Origin: Sorghum bicolor
Taxonomy: Eukaryota > Streptophyta > Magnoliopsida > Poales > Poaceae
Direction of reading: 5' to 3'
Length of the DNA stretch: 64,000 bases
Assembly (NCBI RefSeq): GCF_000003195.3
Contig: NC_012871.2
Location: 15,136,293 to 15,200,292 of the forward strand
Part shown: positions 1 to 11,319 of the stretch, in pieces
How the letters are laid out: every line of letters begins with the position of its first letter
Position numbering within the stretch: position 1 is the first letter of the stretch
Notes under the pieces: generated by a model
The model's database searches: none
Told to the model about the DNA's origin: nothing
Seen by the model: the letters and a program-made list of their open reading frames with translations, nothing else
Program-made: the position numbers and the translations under genes

Positions 1-74
1 ACTAACGGCGCCCATCGCCGTCCCCTTTGCCACCTGCCAGACCGTTAGGCAGTCGGCAAAGATAAAATTTTTTA

Positions 75-550
75 TTTTTGAAGTTTGAATTTAGGTTTTG
101 GACATTTGACGTCATCACTTGCTCCAAACTTCCTCAAACTTTTTTCATAGCCTCCACATGCAATAAGAGTGAACCTTAAAAACTTTCATGATTTTGTGAC
201 CCTTTTTGCTATATTTTGTTAATTAATTTCTTTAATAGTATTTTCCACCGCAAAATCCTACTTTGAACTGCAGGTGCATCAAATAATGAAACTTATCCAT
301 TCAAAAAATGATATTCATGTTGGAGAGTCTATTTTAAGGCCATTTCCAGAAACTCACCTAAAATTTTGACGTCTTTATCCATGGAATATGAGCATCTAGG
401 TGTGGTATAGGTGATTTTTAATTATATAAATTTCAAACGAAGTCAAAAAATTATGAAACTTGACGAGGTGTCATGTTATCACATGTGAAGCCTATGATAA
501 AAGTTTGAGAAAGTTTTGAGCAAGTTGCAATGTCAAATGTCCAAAACCCA
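75..550 (-). repeat. CACTA internal AT-rich unit, inverted copy
   Basis: This stretch is the reverse complement, with scattered differences, of the units at about 590-1052 and 1068-1510. Landmarks are GACGAGGTGTCATGTTATCAC near 459-483, and its complement GTGATAACATGACACC-like text at about 655-690. No coding potential is seen. Confidence 0.7.
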
Positions 551-589
551 AACACCTCTATATGTGATCACATGTAGACACATGCGGAG

Positions 590-1052
590 ATGTGTGAGTT
601 TTACATATTTAACGTCGCAACTTTCTCCAAAATTTTTAAATTTTTTATCATAGGCTCCACATATGATAACATGACACCTCAACAAGTTTCATAATTTTCC
701 GACTTCGTTTAAATTTTATATAATTAAAAAGCACTTCTACCACACCGGGATGGTCATGTTCAGTGGACAAAGACTTCAAAATTTTGGGTCAGTTTTTGGA
801 TATGGTCTAAAAATAAACTTTCCAACATGAATATCATTTTTCTAATGCCTAAGTTTCATTATTTCATGCACTTGCAGTTCAAAGTTGGATTATGCGGCGG
901 AAAATTCAATTAAAAGAAATTAATTAACAAAATATAGCAAAAAATGTCACAAAATTACGAAATTTGTCGAGGTGTCATGTTATCATATATGAATGCTATA
1001 AATTTTTTTTGAGAAAGTTTAGAGCAAGTTGCAACGTCACATGTTGAAAACC
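590..1052 (+). repeat. CACTA internal AT-rich unit, copy 1
   Basis: It is directly repeated about 480 bp downstream (1068-1510) and inverted upstream (75-550). Shared landmarks in order are CGCAACTTTCTCC, CATAGGCTCCACAT, ACACCTCAACAAGTTTC, TATAATTAAAAAGCAC and GTTGCAACGTC. No ORF of interest is present. Confidence 0.75.
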
Positions 1053-1067
1053 CACACATCAACACAT

Positions 1068-1510
1068 GCGGGGATGTCTAGGTTTTATACATCTGATGTC
1101 GCAACTTTCTCCAAAATTTTTAATTTTTTTAATCATAGGCTCCACATGTGATAATATGACACCTCAACAAGTTTCGTAATTTTTCGACTTTGCTTGAATT
1201 TTATATAATTAAAAAGCACTTATACCACATGTGGATGGTCATGTTCCGTGGACAAGTACTTCAAAATTTTAGATGAGTTTCTGGATACAGTCTGAAAATA
1301 AACTCTTCTACATGAGTATTATTTTTCTAATGCCTAAGTTTCATTATTTAATGCACCTACAGTTTAAAGTTGAATTATGCGGAAGGAAAATTTAATTAAA
1401 AGAAATTAAATAACGAAATATAGCAAAAAATATCACAAAAATACCAAAATTGTCAAGGTGTGACAAAATCACATGTGGTCATGTGAAGCCTAAGTTAAAA
1501 AATTCAAAAA
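1068..1510 (+). repeat. CACTA internal AT-rich unit, copy 2
   Basis: This is the direct copy of 590-1052, with the same ordered landmarks. It ends just before another subterminal-type motif pair at 1560-1605. Together the three units could give a transcript that folds into a long hairpin. Confidence 0.75.
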
Positions 1511-1782
1511 ATTTAAAGCAAGTTGTGGTTGAAAAAAAGAAAAAATACAGTTGTTTTAGCCTTTAAGGCCTTTACCGACTGCCTGTTCATGGAGCAGTCG
1601 GCAAAGGACTTGAACCCTAAAATAATTGAGGCCCGGCCCATCTCCCACCCTTATCCCCTCCCTCTCATCTCCCACCCGCGCCGCCACCCCCTCCGCCGCC
1701 GCCGGCCTGCCCCGCGCCCGCGAGCCTGCCCCGCGCCTCTCCCCCGCCGCCGGCGTGCCCCGCGCCCCCGGACCGCGCCGCC

Positions 1783-2112
1783 GCGCTGCAGGCACACCAC
1801 CACCACCTCCCGTCCCCGCCGCCGCGCGCCGCGTATCCCTGGGCGCCCCCGCTGCTCGCGCTCCAGGAGCGCCTCGCGGAGGAAGGGAAGCGGAAGGACC
1901 GCCGCAACTCGTGCGGCCTGCTCAGGGATCCACGCGCTGGAGAAGTGCGCGTAGAGGCTCGCGGAGGCCATCGACGCCGCGCCCGTCCCGCTCACGGGCG
2001 AGCGGGAGGCCGAGGTGCGTGAGGCCGCGGCCGAGCTCGCCGCGGCGTGCGCCGCCATGAAAGACGGGCTGGACCCGCTGGAGAGACAGGTCCGGGAGGT
2101 CTTCCCCCGCCG
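1783..2112 (+). pseudogene. Captured fragment of a ROH1/BPS1-like (DUF793) gene
   Basis: The GC-rich stretch translates, across two frames, into the C-terminal half of a ROH1/BYPASS1-like protein. Recognisable pieces are AAYPWAPPLLALQERLAEE and RKDRRNSCGLL, then in the next frame IHALEKCA, a TAG stop at 1952-1954, RLAEAIDAAPVPLTGE, and finally KDGLDPLERQVREVF. The frame change at about 1925-1930 is explained by loss of two bases (GA) at the expected REIHALEKC. The family acts in plant development and in polarised secretion through exocyst contacts. Here it is a truncated, frameshifted passenger inside a CACTA element and cannot encode the protein. The family call is from memory of conserved motifs. 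Confidence 0.6.
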
Positions 2113-2120
2113 CCGACCAG

Positions 2121-2815
2121 ATGATGTTTCATGATCTCCTAGTGAACCCAAGTGGTCTTCCAAAGGTATTTGAAATTTAATACTGAACTTTTTCATGCAT
2201 TTTAAGTGTTACAATTCAAGGACATGATTTGGTGACTTTCTGCATGTTGATTATCTACTTGTTTTTTATTTCGCTAGGATAAATGCAAACCGTATTTCTA
2301 GTGAGTAGGATGTTGACTAAACATAATGGTTTAAACTCATATTGTTATTTTTATAGTTATCCCATTTTTTCTTGTATTATACCAAAATCAATGGGGCATC
2401 AACTTGATGCCCTGCCTCCAAGTTATTGAAACTGTTCAACAGCAAGTATTACCATAAAGAATTTTGAACTCTTTCTGTTATCAGTGTTTTGTGTTGATTT
2501 GTGTATGACAGGATGAGCAGAGCAATGCGGTAACACCTCTGTATTCACTTGATGCTGAATTCTCCAAGCCCATGTGGATTTTTGGTGTCAGCTCCTATGA
2601 TTTCCTTGGAATAGATGATACAAGTCACAAAATCGTTTGCTGTTACAGGTTTTCACACTTTCTAATATCTTTTCGATTTTATGTGGTTCAGAAGAATAAC
2701 CTGCTTTTTTTTCTTATCCAGGCAGAATGGAAAGTCATATGTCGGGGTGCTTGACCACAATTCTGAGTCCTTTTCGAAAATTGATATTCCCTTCTCTTCT
2801 GTAACTAACATAGTG
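2121..2815 (+). pseudogene. Captured fragment of a prolyl-oligopeptidase-like (S9) gene with introns
   Basis: Three exon-like blocks keep consistent splice sites and frame: 2121-2165 (DLLVNPSGLPK, then GT at 2166), 2512-2648 (after AG at 2510-2511; contains LYSLDAEFSKPMWIFGVSSY and HKIVCCYR) and 2722-2815 (QNGKSYVGVLDHN, IDIPFSSVTNIV, then GT at 2816). Joining them keeps one frame, with the R codon split across the second junction. The motifs match plant S9 peptidases (acylaminoacyl/prolyl-oligopeptidase-like alpha/beta hydrolases), from the part of the beta-propeller just before the hydrolase domain. The catalytic Ser-Asp-His region is absent. The block abuts the ROH1-like fragment in a different frame, so the transposon made a chimera that is not a functional fusion. 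Confidence 0.6.
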
Positions 2816-2942
2816 GTACAATATCTGATGAGTTACCTTAAGCAACTAAATTTTGTTATTTATCATTTTGTAAGATTTTGTACTTGATGCTTGAACTTAT
2901 TGATGTCATGATGCTTTATCTTAAAGCTTGCTGATTTTGCTA

Positions 2943-3110
2943 GGTGTCTGCGCTGCAGGCACTGGCGGGCACCGTGTTCGTGTCCGTGTCCGGCCGGGGA
3001 CTGCGGAGGCCGAGGGAGGCAAGAGCACTCGATCGATCGCTCGAGGAGCAAGCAGCAGCGTCTTCAATTCGTGCGTCGCAGACTCGTACTCGATCGGTAC
3101 GTACTCTTGA
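2943..3110 (+). other. GC-rich exon-like block of unknown origin in the CACTA element
   Basis: The block follows a plausible acceptor (TTTTGCTAG at 2935-2942). It reads openly as VSALQALAGTVFVSVSGRG and then Arg/Ser-rich text. It does not continue the S9 peptidase and I do not recognise it. It may be a third captured fragment or transposon exon. From 3111 to 4180 the DNA is AT-rich, with one more small exon-like block near 3861-3935, and no gene is recognised. Confidence 0.3.
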
Positions 3111-4180
3111 TGTTCCATACAGTGGCGTATAGAATCTGCGCGTAGCTTTTCGTGGGCTATGATTATTTCCCTGTATATGATTTGTTCATTATTTTAGGGC
3201 TGTTAGCACATGCACTGTTTGATTTGTCTTAGACTTTGAGTAATCTATTTGTTCATTATTTTAGGGCTGTTAGCAGCGCATTGAATGATCTCTAAATTTC
3301 AATTTCTTATTTGCAGAAAATTCTTCATACTGTGCATGGAAATGTTTGAGTTGCAAATTAAGTGTGTATATGCATCTAATTTCTTAGTGTTTTAGTGATT
3401 TATTCTGATCACATGTTTCGACAATCCTTATGTATTTTACAGTATATTTACATGGTTCCAACTTAATTGGCTGTAGTTACAAAGTATGAGTGAATTTTTG
3501 TTATGCAATTTGTTTCAGTTTTCAGGATTTTAGCAGGAGTTTCAATTTCTGAATTTTGTGGAGTTAGTTCAGTTGTCATAGTGCATCACTTGGCATAGGT
3601 TTCATTTTGTGAATTGTCTTTTTCATGCAACAGTGATAAGTGATCACGAGAACAATCATTAATGGTCTCTATTATATATTAATTAATAGTTCTCCCTCAC
3701 TTGACTAATGTTGAAGTAAATTTGCAATGACCCGTTTATTCTGACAAGTTCTATTTGTAGGTTGCAAACATTTTAAAATAGCTCTGTTCATTGAGTTTTC
3801 AGCTCTCTACTTCTGTCATTTTAGTGTTTTATTGTCTTGTATTTGTATTTCTGTTTTCAGGGATTGAGAGGAGCAACGACATGTGGAGAGGAGCAGAGCA
3901 TCTTGGCAAATTCATTTGTTGGGACCTAGAGTAGCTAATGTGATATGAAGTTTAACTTGTATGAAACTCATGACTTTGTATTTGATGTGATTTTGGATGA
4001 AAACATGACTTACTATTTGTATCGGTGTGCTGAAATAAGTGCATTATAATTTGATGTCTTCTCGTGAGCTAGAATAGTAATTGTTAAAATGAGGATGAAA
4101 ATTGGTATTTATTTGCTTTATACAAATGCTAGAATTTCATGGCCACAACCAACGTTGGGCTGGGCTGAAATAACTAGAGC

Positions 4181-4527
4181 GCCCTTTGCCACTTGCCCAG
4201 TAAAGGCAGTCGGCAAAGAATCCTTTACCACCTGCCAGTCAAGGCAGTTGGCAAAGAATCCTTTGCCACTTGCCAACAAAGGCAGTCGGCAAAGAATCTC
4301 ATAACGTCGTACGTTCCCTTTGCCGACTGCCATACTGGCAGGTGGCAAAGGCTTTGCCGACTACTTTTCTCTTGGCAGGTGTCAAAGGTTTCTTTGCCGA
4401 CGAATTCTTTGCCACGTGTTTTTTGCCGACTGCCACGCGTAAAGCAGTCGGCAAAGCCTTTGCCACCTGTTTTAGGGCCTTTGCCGACTGCTTTTGGCAG
4501 TCGGCAAAGAACGTAATTCCAGTAGCG
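4181..4527. repeat. CACTA subterminal repeat array and right terminus
   Basis: A dense array of direct and inverted 10-15-bp motifs with cores TTTGCC(G/A)CCTGCC and GGCAGTCGGCAAAG ends at a degenerate TIR at 4514-4527. In CACTA elements such arrays bind the TNPA-like protein and are required for transposition. The A-to-G change in the terminal CACTA (here CGCTA) may impair excision. Confidence 0.8.
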
Positions 4528-6793
4528 AGGATTTGCACCTCTAATTGTTTGCATTTATCGTGTACTGTGGACACACAATTTGTTTGGTTAGTTGCACACA
4601 ATTTGTTTGGTTAGTTGCGAAAGAGATACATTCCAGTAGTCAATTTGTTTGTTTATCTGCACCTCTAATTTGTTTGGCTAATTACTCAGCACCAACTAAA
4701 TTCAATATTTTTCAAGTAATCTTTTGGGATTCAACACTTAAAGTAGTGATATAAATGTTTCAGAATAGTGATATTGAGATTTATTTTTTAAAGAATGTTG
4801 TCAGGATTGTTATAGCTTGTTCGTTTACTATGGCAAAAAAAATTACGGGTGCATTTCACCATCAGACTGGTAGGGCGCTGTGATGCGTGCAAAAGTTTAT
4901 AGTATGTTAGAGCAGCATGTAAGGTTTGTGGTTTATAAAAATACACAGCAGTACGATTTATATGACATAAAAAATGCATATCTATGTGATTTGATTTTTT
5001 TTCTATGTCAATACCATTACAGTATGATCCTTGAGTCACTTGTCCACTCTTCAAATGCCGCTAACAACCAGAAAAAGCTGGCTAACTCCTTAGGCGAATT
5101 AAAAATTGTGGTTTCTGCAACTTTCCACATGGAATGCTGCAAATAAGGATGTCGCGAAACACCTTGAGAAAAGGTAGTAATGTCCAGGCCTTAATTTTGT
5201 AATTCTGTGATCATGCTCTGGATGCTATGGGTTGTGATCTTTTTTGTTAGTAGGACCCAATGTGGTTGCCTCACTGGAGCTAATTATGTATCTTTTCCGA
5301 CCACGCCAAAGCACGTTTTTCATTAAGAAGGCTAATTATGTATTTCATTTTCCTTAGCACTTATAGTAGAACATGGTGGTGCTCGCTAACTACTAATGTG
5401 ATCAAAGTCTATTAGTGTTCGGATTGTGTGGGGGATGCACAAATCATTTGACATTGTATAGCAAACTGAGAATAGTTGCTTAGAAAAAACCTTAAAAAGC
5501 TCATTACAATTATAATAGTTCTGCTCATCTATTTATCCTTTCTATCTTTACCCCATTGATTCTTCTTTCTTTTAAACATACATGATTACTTGTAAATTCT
5601 TGGTTAATACATTATGTTTTGGATTGTTATAGCTATGGGCAAGATTAACACTTGACCCTTACCAAGTTGGTAAGCCTGTGACGCCGCGCTCTCTGTGATT
5701 GTGTTAATTTTACGAACTTTGCCTTTTTGATTGAATGTTACTTTAATATTGATATTTAATTTCACAGTATTGTCATCTTATCTTGCAATCCGTGTATTTA
5801 GTATAAAATTTTAGTTGTCCCGTAGCAACGCACTGGTATAAAAGTGCCTGCGCATTGCAACGGGTGAAAAGGTATAACGTCATCCAGACGCGTATGCCAG
5901 GAGAACATGCTGGTATGGCTATTGTCTTCGTCTTTCCTACTCCGAATCAATCAATCGAATCTACCTCCAACTCACCCTGCTAATGGAGGAAAACCCAGCC
6001 CGTACCCAACTCACTCCATACTAATCGTTGTATACTTTCTAAACCAACCCTACCCAATGATTTGATTACTCCACCCAGACCAACCAACTCCACGAGCGCA
6101 CAAGAACCCAACCCAACCCATTTAACAGTTTAAAACATCGGGTACCATGGATACAACTACAGTTCGTCTTCATATAAGCAGCGTCGGTACGCGAGAGTTC
6201 CGGCAGCTCGCTGTGGAGTGGTGCTCACCGTGGAGTACTGCTAGATGGACTCATGCCCGTTGTGGAGTGCTGCTAGCTGTGCTCGCCATGGATTGCTACT
6301 CACGCTCATGTATGTGGCGACGCACAGCCTGTTCCAACCCGACGTGAGTGACAGCAAACTCAATCCAACCCAACCTGCTGTTTAAGCAAACTCATTACAG
6401 CCCATCCAAAGCTAACCCACTTCTAACCCCAACCCAAATAACCCATTTCAACCCAACCCATTAGCGGGGTGACCTCCAACACGTCTATGTCCTTCCTCAT
6501 ATGACACAAAATCAATACCGATATGTATCCGTATGTTTGGGATGTAGGGCTGTGGATGCTGATAAGGCTATGCACAATCGCGTCCGTTTGGTACTCGATG
6601 ATGGAGTTCAATTGTGTCGTTGTCTAGACTTGTGGCCGAAGCACTAACGAGTGATTATGAGTCTACGTGCCCCAGAACCTAGATGGTGCTGCAAGAAGAA
6701 CACAAGAGATTTATACTAGTTCAGGCCAACGATGTCCTACATCCAGTGTGGGAATGGAGCCTTATATTATCTTGCACCCAATGTGCTTGTAGT
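4528..6793. other. Non-coding AT-rich stretch between mobile elements
   Basis: No gene is recognised. It contains a 23-bp tandem pair (ACACAATTTGTTTGGTTAGT core, about 4571-4618). Around 5838-5870, text such as CCCGTAGCAACGCACTGG resembles decayed Helitron 3' ends. A stretch rich in AACCCAACCC lies at about 5990-6450. The last 150-200 bp (from about 6640) looks like the edge of an old LTR into which the Sirevirus inserted. Confidence 0.45.
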
Positions 6794-6798
6794 AGGGG
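6640..6798. repeat. Left part of an older LTR-like sequence (host of the Sirevirus insertion)
   Basis: Removing the Sirevirus and one copy of its AGGGG duplication joins GTGCTTGTAGTAGGGG directly to TTACAAGCAAGCTGCGAG at 23677. That reads as a continuous sequence of a kind I associate with Ty3-type LTRs of grasses (a TTTATACTAGTTCAGGCC motif lies at 6699-6716). It continues at 23677-24308 and 25970-26195. The outer limits and family are not resolved. Confidence 0.4.
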
Positions 6799-7715
6799 TG
6801 AAAGCCCTGGTTTGGTTTTGAATAATTGATGAAACCCTAGTACTAACCTCTATACTAAGTGTGTGTAGACTTAATAAGGTTGGTACATGCCAAGTGATGG
6901 AGCAAGTGATGATCATGGTGATGATGGTGATGACCACAAGATGATCAAGTGCTCAACTTAGAAAAGAAGAAAGAGAAAAACAAAATCCTATGGAGATAAA
7001 TGCAAAGGTATTGCTTAGGGTTTTAGTTTTGGTGATCAAGACACCATAGAGGGTGTGATCACATTTAAGATAGATAGCCGTACTACAAAGAGGGGAAGTC
7101 TTTGGCTAAGTGCTTATCGAGTGCCACTAGGTGTCATTGTTCATGTGCATGCATTTAGAACCTAGTGAGCTAACTTAACTCATTCGAAGAAAATGGTTGT
7201 GAAAATGCTAACACACTTGCACTTGTTGGTACACACATGGTGGTGTTGGCACACTTTAAGAAGGAGGTGGAGTTTGAAAGGTAGAGATGGGCTTGGGTTC
7301 CTATCTCCCTCCCGCCGAGCTTGCGAGGCAGTGACCCCGTGTTCTATCCAGTGAAAGAGCCAATGACTCTATTTGTTTGAGGGGCTTATAAATTCGTGTT
7401 GGCCAGCTTGGGGCTCACCATCTTGGCATTCTTGACTACTTGACATTCTTGTGAGCCTAAGCAAACGCCTTCCACTCATGTTCTTCATAGATTAACCATC
7501 TTTGTGAGATTGGCAGTAACTCCTAGTGTATTTGCTTGAGTGATTGCATCTTGTGGCAGTAGGGGATCAAATTGGCTATGGTTTTCTTGTTACTCTTGGT
7601 GGTTGCCGCCACCTAGACAGCTTGGAGCAGCGGAGGAGCATTGACACGAGTTGGTGATTGTTCGTGGCCATCTCCTGGTGATTGTGAGGGGTTTTGTACC
7701 TTCCCCGGTGGAGAG
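6799..7715 (+). repeat. Sirevirus 5' LTR, first part
   Basis: It matches the start of the 3' LTR at 22204 nearly base for base (for example GATGATCATGGTGATGATGG and AGACACCATAGAGGGTGTG). It is interrupted at 7715 by the Athila-like element and resumes at 15353. The last five bases, GAGAG, are that insertion's target duplication. Confidence 0.9.
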
Positions 7716-8934
7716 TGTTGACGGTCCTTAATGCTCACATTTAACCGTCAACTAATCATGGAAAAGGATCCAAATGCAACCAACACCCAGACTTAGGGTT
7801 TTATCTGACAGAATTCTATGAGTTTTGGTGTTTGTCTATTTCTGCAGGGGGTCATCAGGAAATACGGAGGAAAGGCCCACACGTCGGGTTTACATAGAGA
7901 TATTAACGTGCCGCGCAATTTTCTATCATCTAGAAGACTCCAGAAGCCACGGGAACGAACGGGAGGCCGAGCGGACCCGGGGGCAGGGCGCCTGCCCTCC
8001 CCCTTAGGCTCCTGCCCTGCCCTGGTGGCCAATCAGGGCAGGTCTCGCAGATCGTGCTCCACCGACCTAAAGGATCAAGGATAACCATTCAATCAATGTC
8101 GGTTTGATCCGATGGCCCAGATTCACCTAAGGGGACTATATAAGCAGACCCCCACCAGCCCCTGGAGGCATACCTCTTCTACAGAATCAAAGCTAGGGTT
8201 TCAATTCTTCATCCAAGTAGAGAGGATCCCTCTAGTTCATCTAGTTCTAGTTCTAGTTCCTCTAGTTCTAGTTCTAGTTGTAATCTAGAAAATAGAGAGA
8301 GAGAAGAGGAGAGCGGAGGAGCAGCCGGATCTGCCTCAACATTATACTTTTGCAGCAACTGGTTCGTTCTTCATCGTTCTCCAAGTTCTTCAATTCATAA
8401 TTCTTGAGTTCTTTAATTACTTTTATTTACATTCAAGTTATTTATTGGATTCCTGCTTGCATCAAGTGCACTAGTCTTTATAATGCTAGAGTAGTAATTA
8501 ATAGATTAGACGTGGTGTTTAGTCTTGCAATTATCTGGAATTGCACCCAATCCTGCGGATTGTTGTGGTAGCCCTAGGGTAGTGACAGCCCTAACGGTCG
8601 ATGTATTCCACCTCGTTCGAATCGGTGTTTGTAGGACCGTAGTCAGAGCTTCCTAGCCCCCTTCTCATCTCTTTCTGTGGTTAGTGTTCTGATGTCCCGA
8701 AATAAATAATCTTTGAAGTAATTCTTGATTCTTAGATCAGCTAGAGAACTCTCAGGAAACTTTCTCTCTTCCCACCAAAAATAATTATATAGTTATCCTT
8801 GGGCGATCTTGAATCTTAATTAGTACACTCACGTTCCCTGTGGAAAATCGATACTCTAGAATACTCCCGGGTGAAGGCTACATCGGTATCCGTGCGCTTG
8901 CGGATTTTTCTGTTTGCATTTAAAATACCCAACA
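7716..8934 (+). repeat. Athila-like 5' LTR
   Basis: It begins TGTTGACGGTCC and ends TACCCAACA. It contains a TATA-like GACTATATAAGCAGACC at 8114-8130 and a CTAGTT-rich microsatellite at 8232-8287, both also in the 3' LTR. Transcription by this LTR would start near 8150. Confidence 0.85.
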
Positions 8935-8941
8935 AGCTTTC

Positions 8942-8959
8942 TGGCGCCGTTGCCGGGGA
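8942..8959 (+). promoter_or_regulatory. Primer-binding site (tRNA-Asp type)
   Basis: TGGCGCCGTTGCCGGGGA lies 7 bp after the 5' LTR and is complementary to the acceptor end of plant tRNA-Asp. It starts minus-strand DNA synthesis. The match appears complete across 18 bases. Confidence 0.75.
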
Positions 8960-10765
8960 ACGGTAGCTGTGCTAATTTTGAACCAAGTCGTCCGTGTATC
9001 CTTTTTCTTTTCTTTTTTAGCACATTCACCTTTCCATTTTCACCATAGCACATGGATTTCACTCCAAGCATTAATGAGCATGGAATTTATTTCATAGCCA
9101 CTTCATTTACTCGATGCTCATATGCAACATTTTCCCAATCCATTGGTCTCTCCAACATCACCACATTCGAGATCTCCAACCCCCTCTTCCTTTCTATTTA
9201 TAAAAACTTTAAAAGGGCGGTTGTCGATGCATATGTCTATAATAAATTTTGCAGATCCCGTTGAGTTGATCTTGATATAGGTCAGCGTTGGAGGGGAAAC
9301 CACTTCGCAGACATAAATTGATGGTTTCCCAAGGACAAGCTTAGTGTCCTAAAATAAGCACTGATCAGATCATAACATGAGCTTTTAATTATTTGCAACA
9401 TTACCTTGTGTATTGAGCATATAAGGATAATTGTAAAAAATTCCTTCGGGTATTCTTGTCACTAACCTTTCTAGGATTGGAGCAAGAAGATCGGATGAAT
9501 GACAAGCACAAGGTATGTCCAATCAATCATCATACAACATTGAATTAAATTCATCCAAACTTGAATTTTGCAAAATTCAAGCTTGGGGGAGTACTTTACA
9601 TTAAAAACATCCTTTGCCATGTTGCTATGTTGGTTGTCCCTACCTTTGAGACATGCTCAATTTGATAAATACTAATCACACTACTTCATGTGCACTTGAG
9701 TAGATCTCTATAAATGCTCTCATGCTACCTTTATTTGCTTTAGTATATGTCTAGGTTTGGAGTAGTTTTATTTATCTCTTAATTAAGCATGGTGCTTAGT
9801 TTAGGAATGATGATCTTACTTCCAAGGTTTTTTAAGTTAAGCATGGTGCTTAGGTTAAAATGCCCTCCTAAATCAAATTAGACATGGTGTCTAGGTTGAT
9901 TTTTGAGCCGATAGTATACTATAGTAGATATGGGATATTTTGTTGGACTAACCCCTCCAGGAAAACTTTCAATATCGACCTAGGAAGTCCTGAGATAAAC
10001 TCACATTGGAGACAAAGAGAGAGACACATGAAGGTTAACAATTTACACAAGGAAGGCATAGCTCACAAGAGATGATCCATGGAGGGTGCCACAAACACGA
10101 TGCACAACCGCTAACAAAGGAAAGCTTCCACAAGGTGATACTGTACCATCACTCTTCAAGTAAGGTAACATCTTAAGGTACTTGACTATCACTTTTTATA
10201 AGCTTCTCCTTGGTTCTAGCATTCACATGGATAAAAGAGACAAACATGTATGATTTACAACTCTAGATTAACCAACCCAATCGATTCAATATGTTTAGTC
10301 CTTCCACCGTTGTGATCCCACACTCCTAATCATATAAGCTAAAATGTTGCACATTCAATCTCTGGAAGATATAAACAAAACATAAGTATAGATAGATTAT
10401 CATTCCATTAGGTTGAGCGATCTGATCTGAGAAATGTTTTAAATGTTACGCTCATGATCTTATTATCCATCAACTTTGTCTTGCTCACTATGCTTAAGGT
10501 TAGAGAAGAACAAATACACTTTTGGTTCTGTTGGTGTTTTCCACCAACAGGGCCCATGCACTTGATCTCTGCCTTGTCTCTATGAGCAGGTACACTTCGA
10601 GCAAAATATGAAGGACTTTTACAACTCCTAGACTCCACCAAGTGAAGAACCTAGATCTACGAGCACAAACACACTGGAGATACTGGATACTCAGGCAATC
10701 ACTGCCCTGAGATGCTTGAGGACGTAAACTACACCAACAACAACAACTACAACCGTCCTCAACAA
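8960..10765 (+). other. Athila-like internal region without readable genes
   Basis: This is the expected position of gag, but no gag domain or zinc knuckle is recognisable. A polypurine-like AAGCTTGGGGGAG sits inside it at 9580-9591, a copy of the motif just before the 3' LTR. Short ORFs here look accidental. Confidence 0.5.
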
Positions 10766-10767
10766 AA

Positions 10768-11279
10768 TCAAGAGAGGCGATCCAGGACGCCCCGTCATCC
10801 CGATCTCCATCGGCACGGTGGACTTCCCAGAAGCACTCTGCGACTTTGGCTCTAGCGTCAACATTATGCCCAGGGTACTCTATGAAAAATTCTTTACATA
10901 TCCTTTATTGGAAACAACCATGTGTTTGCACCTTGCATATTGGACGCTAAGTTTCCCAAAGAGAATATTAAAGAACCTCTGCGTCCGAGTTGGTACCTTG
11001 TACGACCCAGCAGACTTCGTGGTGATAGGGACTGGTACTGATGAGAGGGCACCCATTATCCTAGGGAGGCCATTCCTGAACACCTCGGGAGCTGTCATCT
11101 ACGCTAGTCCTGCCAAGATCAGTTTCTATATAAAGGGGAGGAAGGAGATGTTTTCCTTCAAGAACAAGACTACACAAATCTCAGAGCAACCCCGACATGA
11201 ACCAAGGAAGAGGACCAACAGGAGGACCAGAAACAAGAAAATGTGGACCGAGTTAGCTAAGATGGTCACTGCAGTTTAA
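10768..11279 (+). pseudogene. Retroviral-type aspartic protease segment 1 (Athila-like)
   Basis: The open frame reads PVIPISIGTVDFPEALCDFG, then VNIMPRVLYEKF, and later ADFVVIGTGTDERAPIILG and RPFLNTSGAVIYASPAK. This is the gag-linked aspartic protease fold: the catalytic Asp is in CDFGSSVNIMP and the second hydrophobic-Gly motif is IILGRP. It would cleave the Gag-Pol polyprotein. A basic tail (KRTNRRTRNKK) precedes the stop at 11277. There is no ATG; the visible frame simply runs open from about 10768. Whether it is active is unknown, but without RT and integrase it serves no complete element. Confidence 0.65.
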
Positions 11280-11319
11280 GGAGGTCAAGATCATCGACTT
11301 AAATCACCGTTCCTGACCA

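Larger units (their letters stand above)
1..4527. mobile_element. CACTA (En/Spm-type) DNA transposon, left end outside the window
   Basis: The right end carries about fifteen copies, in both orientations, of the subterminal motif TTTGCCGACTGCC and variants (4181-4510). The terminus at 4521-4527 reads, on the complement, CGCTACTGGAATTACG, which is one base away from a canonical CACTA end (CACTACTGGAATT). Further motif copies lie at 27-60 and 1560-1605. No transposase (TNP2/TNPA) is visible, so this is a non-autonomous copy moved in trans. The interior holds three roughly 470-bp AT-rich units (75-1510) and captured host gene fragments (1783-2815). The left terminus was not found and presumably lies upstream of position 1. 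The family assignment rests on motif and terminus. The exact element limits are inferred. Confidence 0.8.

Noticed and set aside
1651..2196. 181-codon minus-strand ORF over the captured gene
   Set aside because: It is antisense to the ROH1-like fragment. The plus-strand frames match a known family and this one does not.
5838..5875. Possible Helitron 3' ends (CCCGTAGCAACGCAC text)
   Set aside because: There is no complete hairpin, no terminal CTAG and no matching 5' end. At most it is a decayed remnant.
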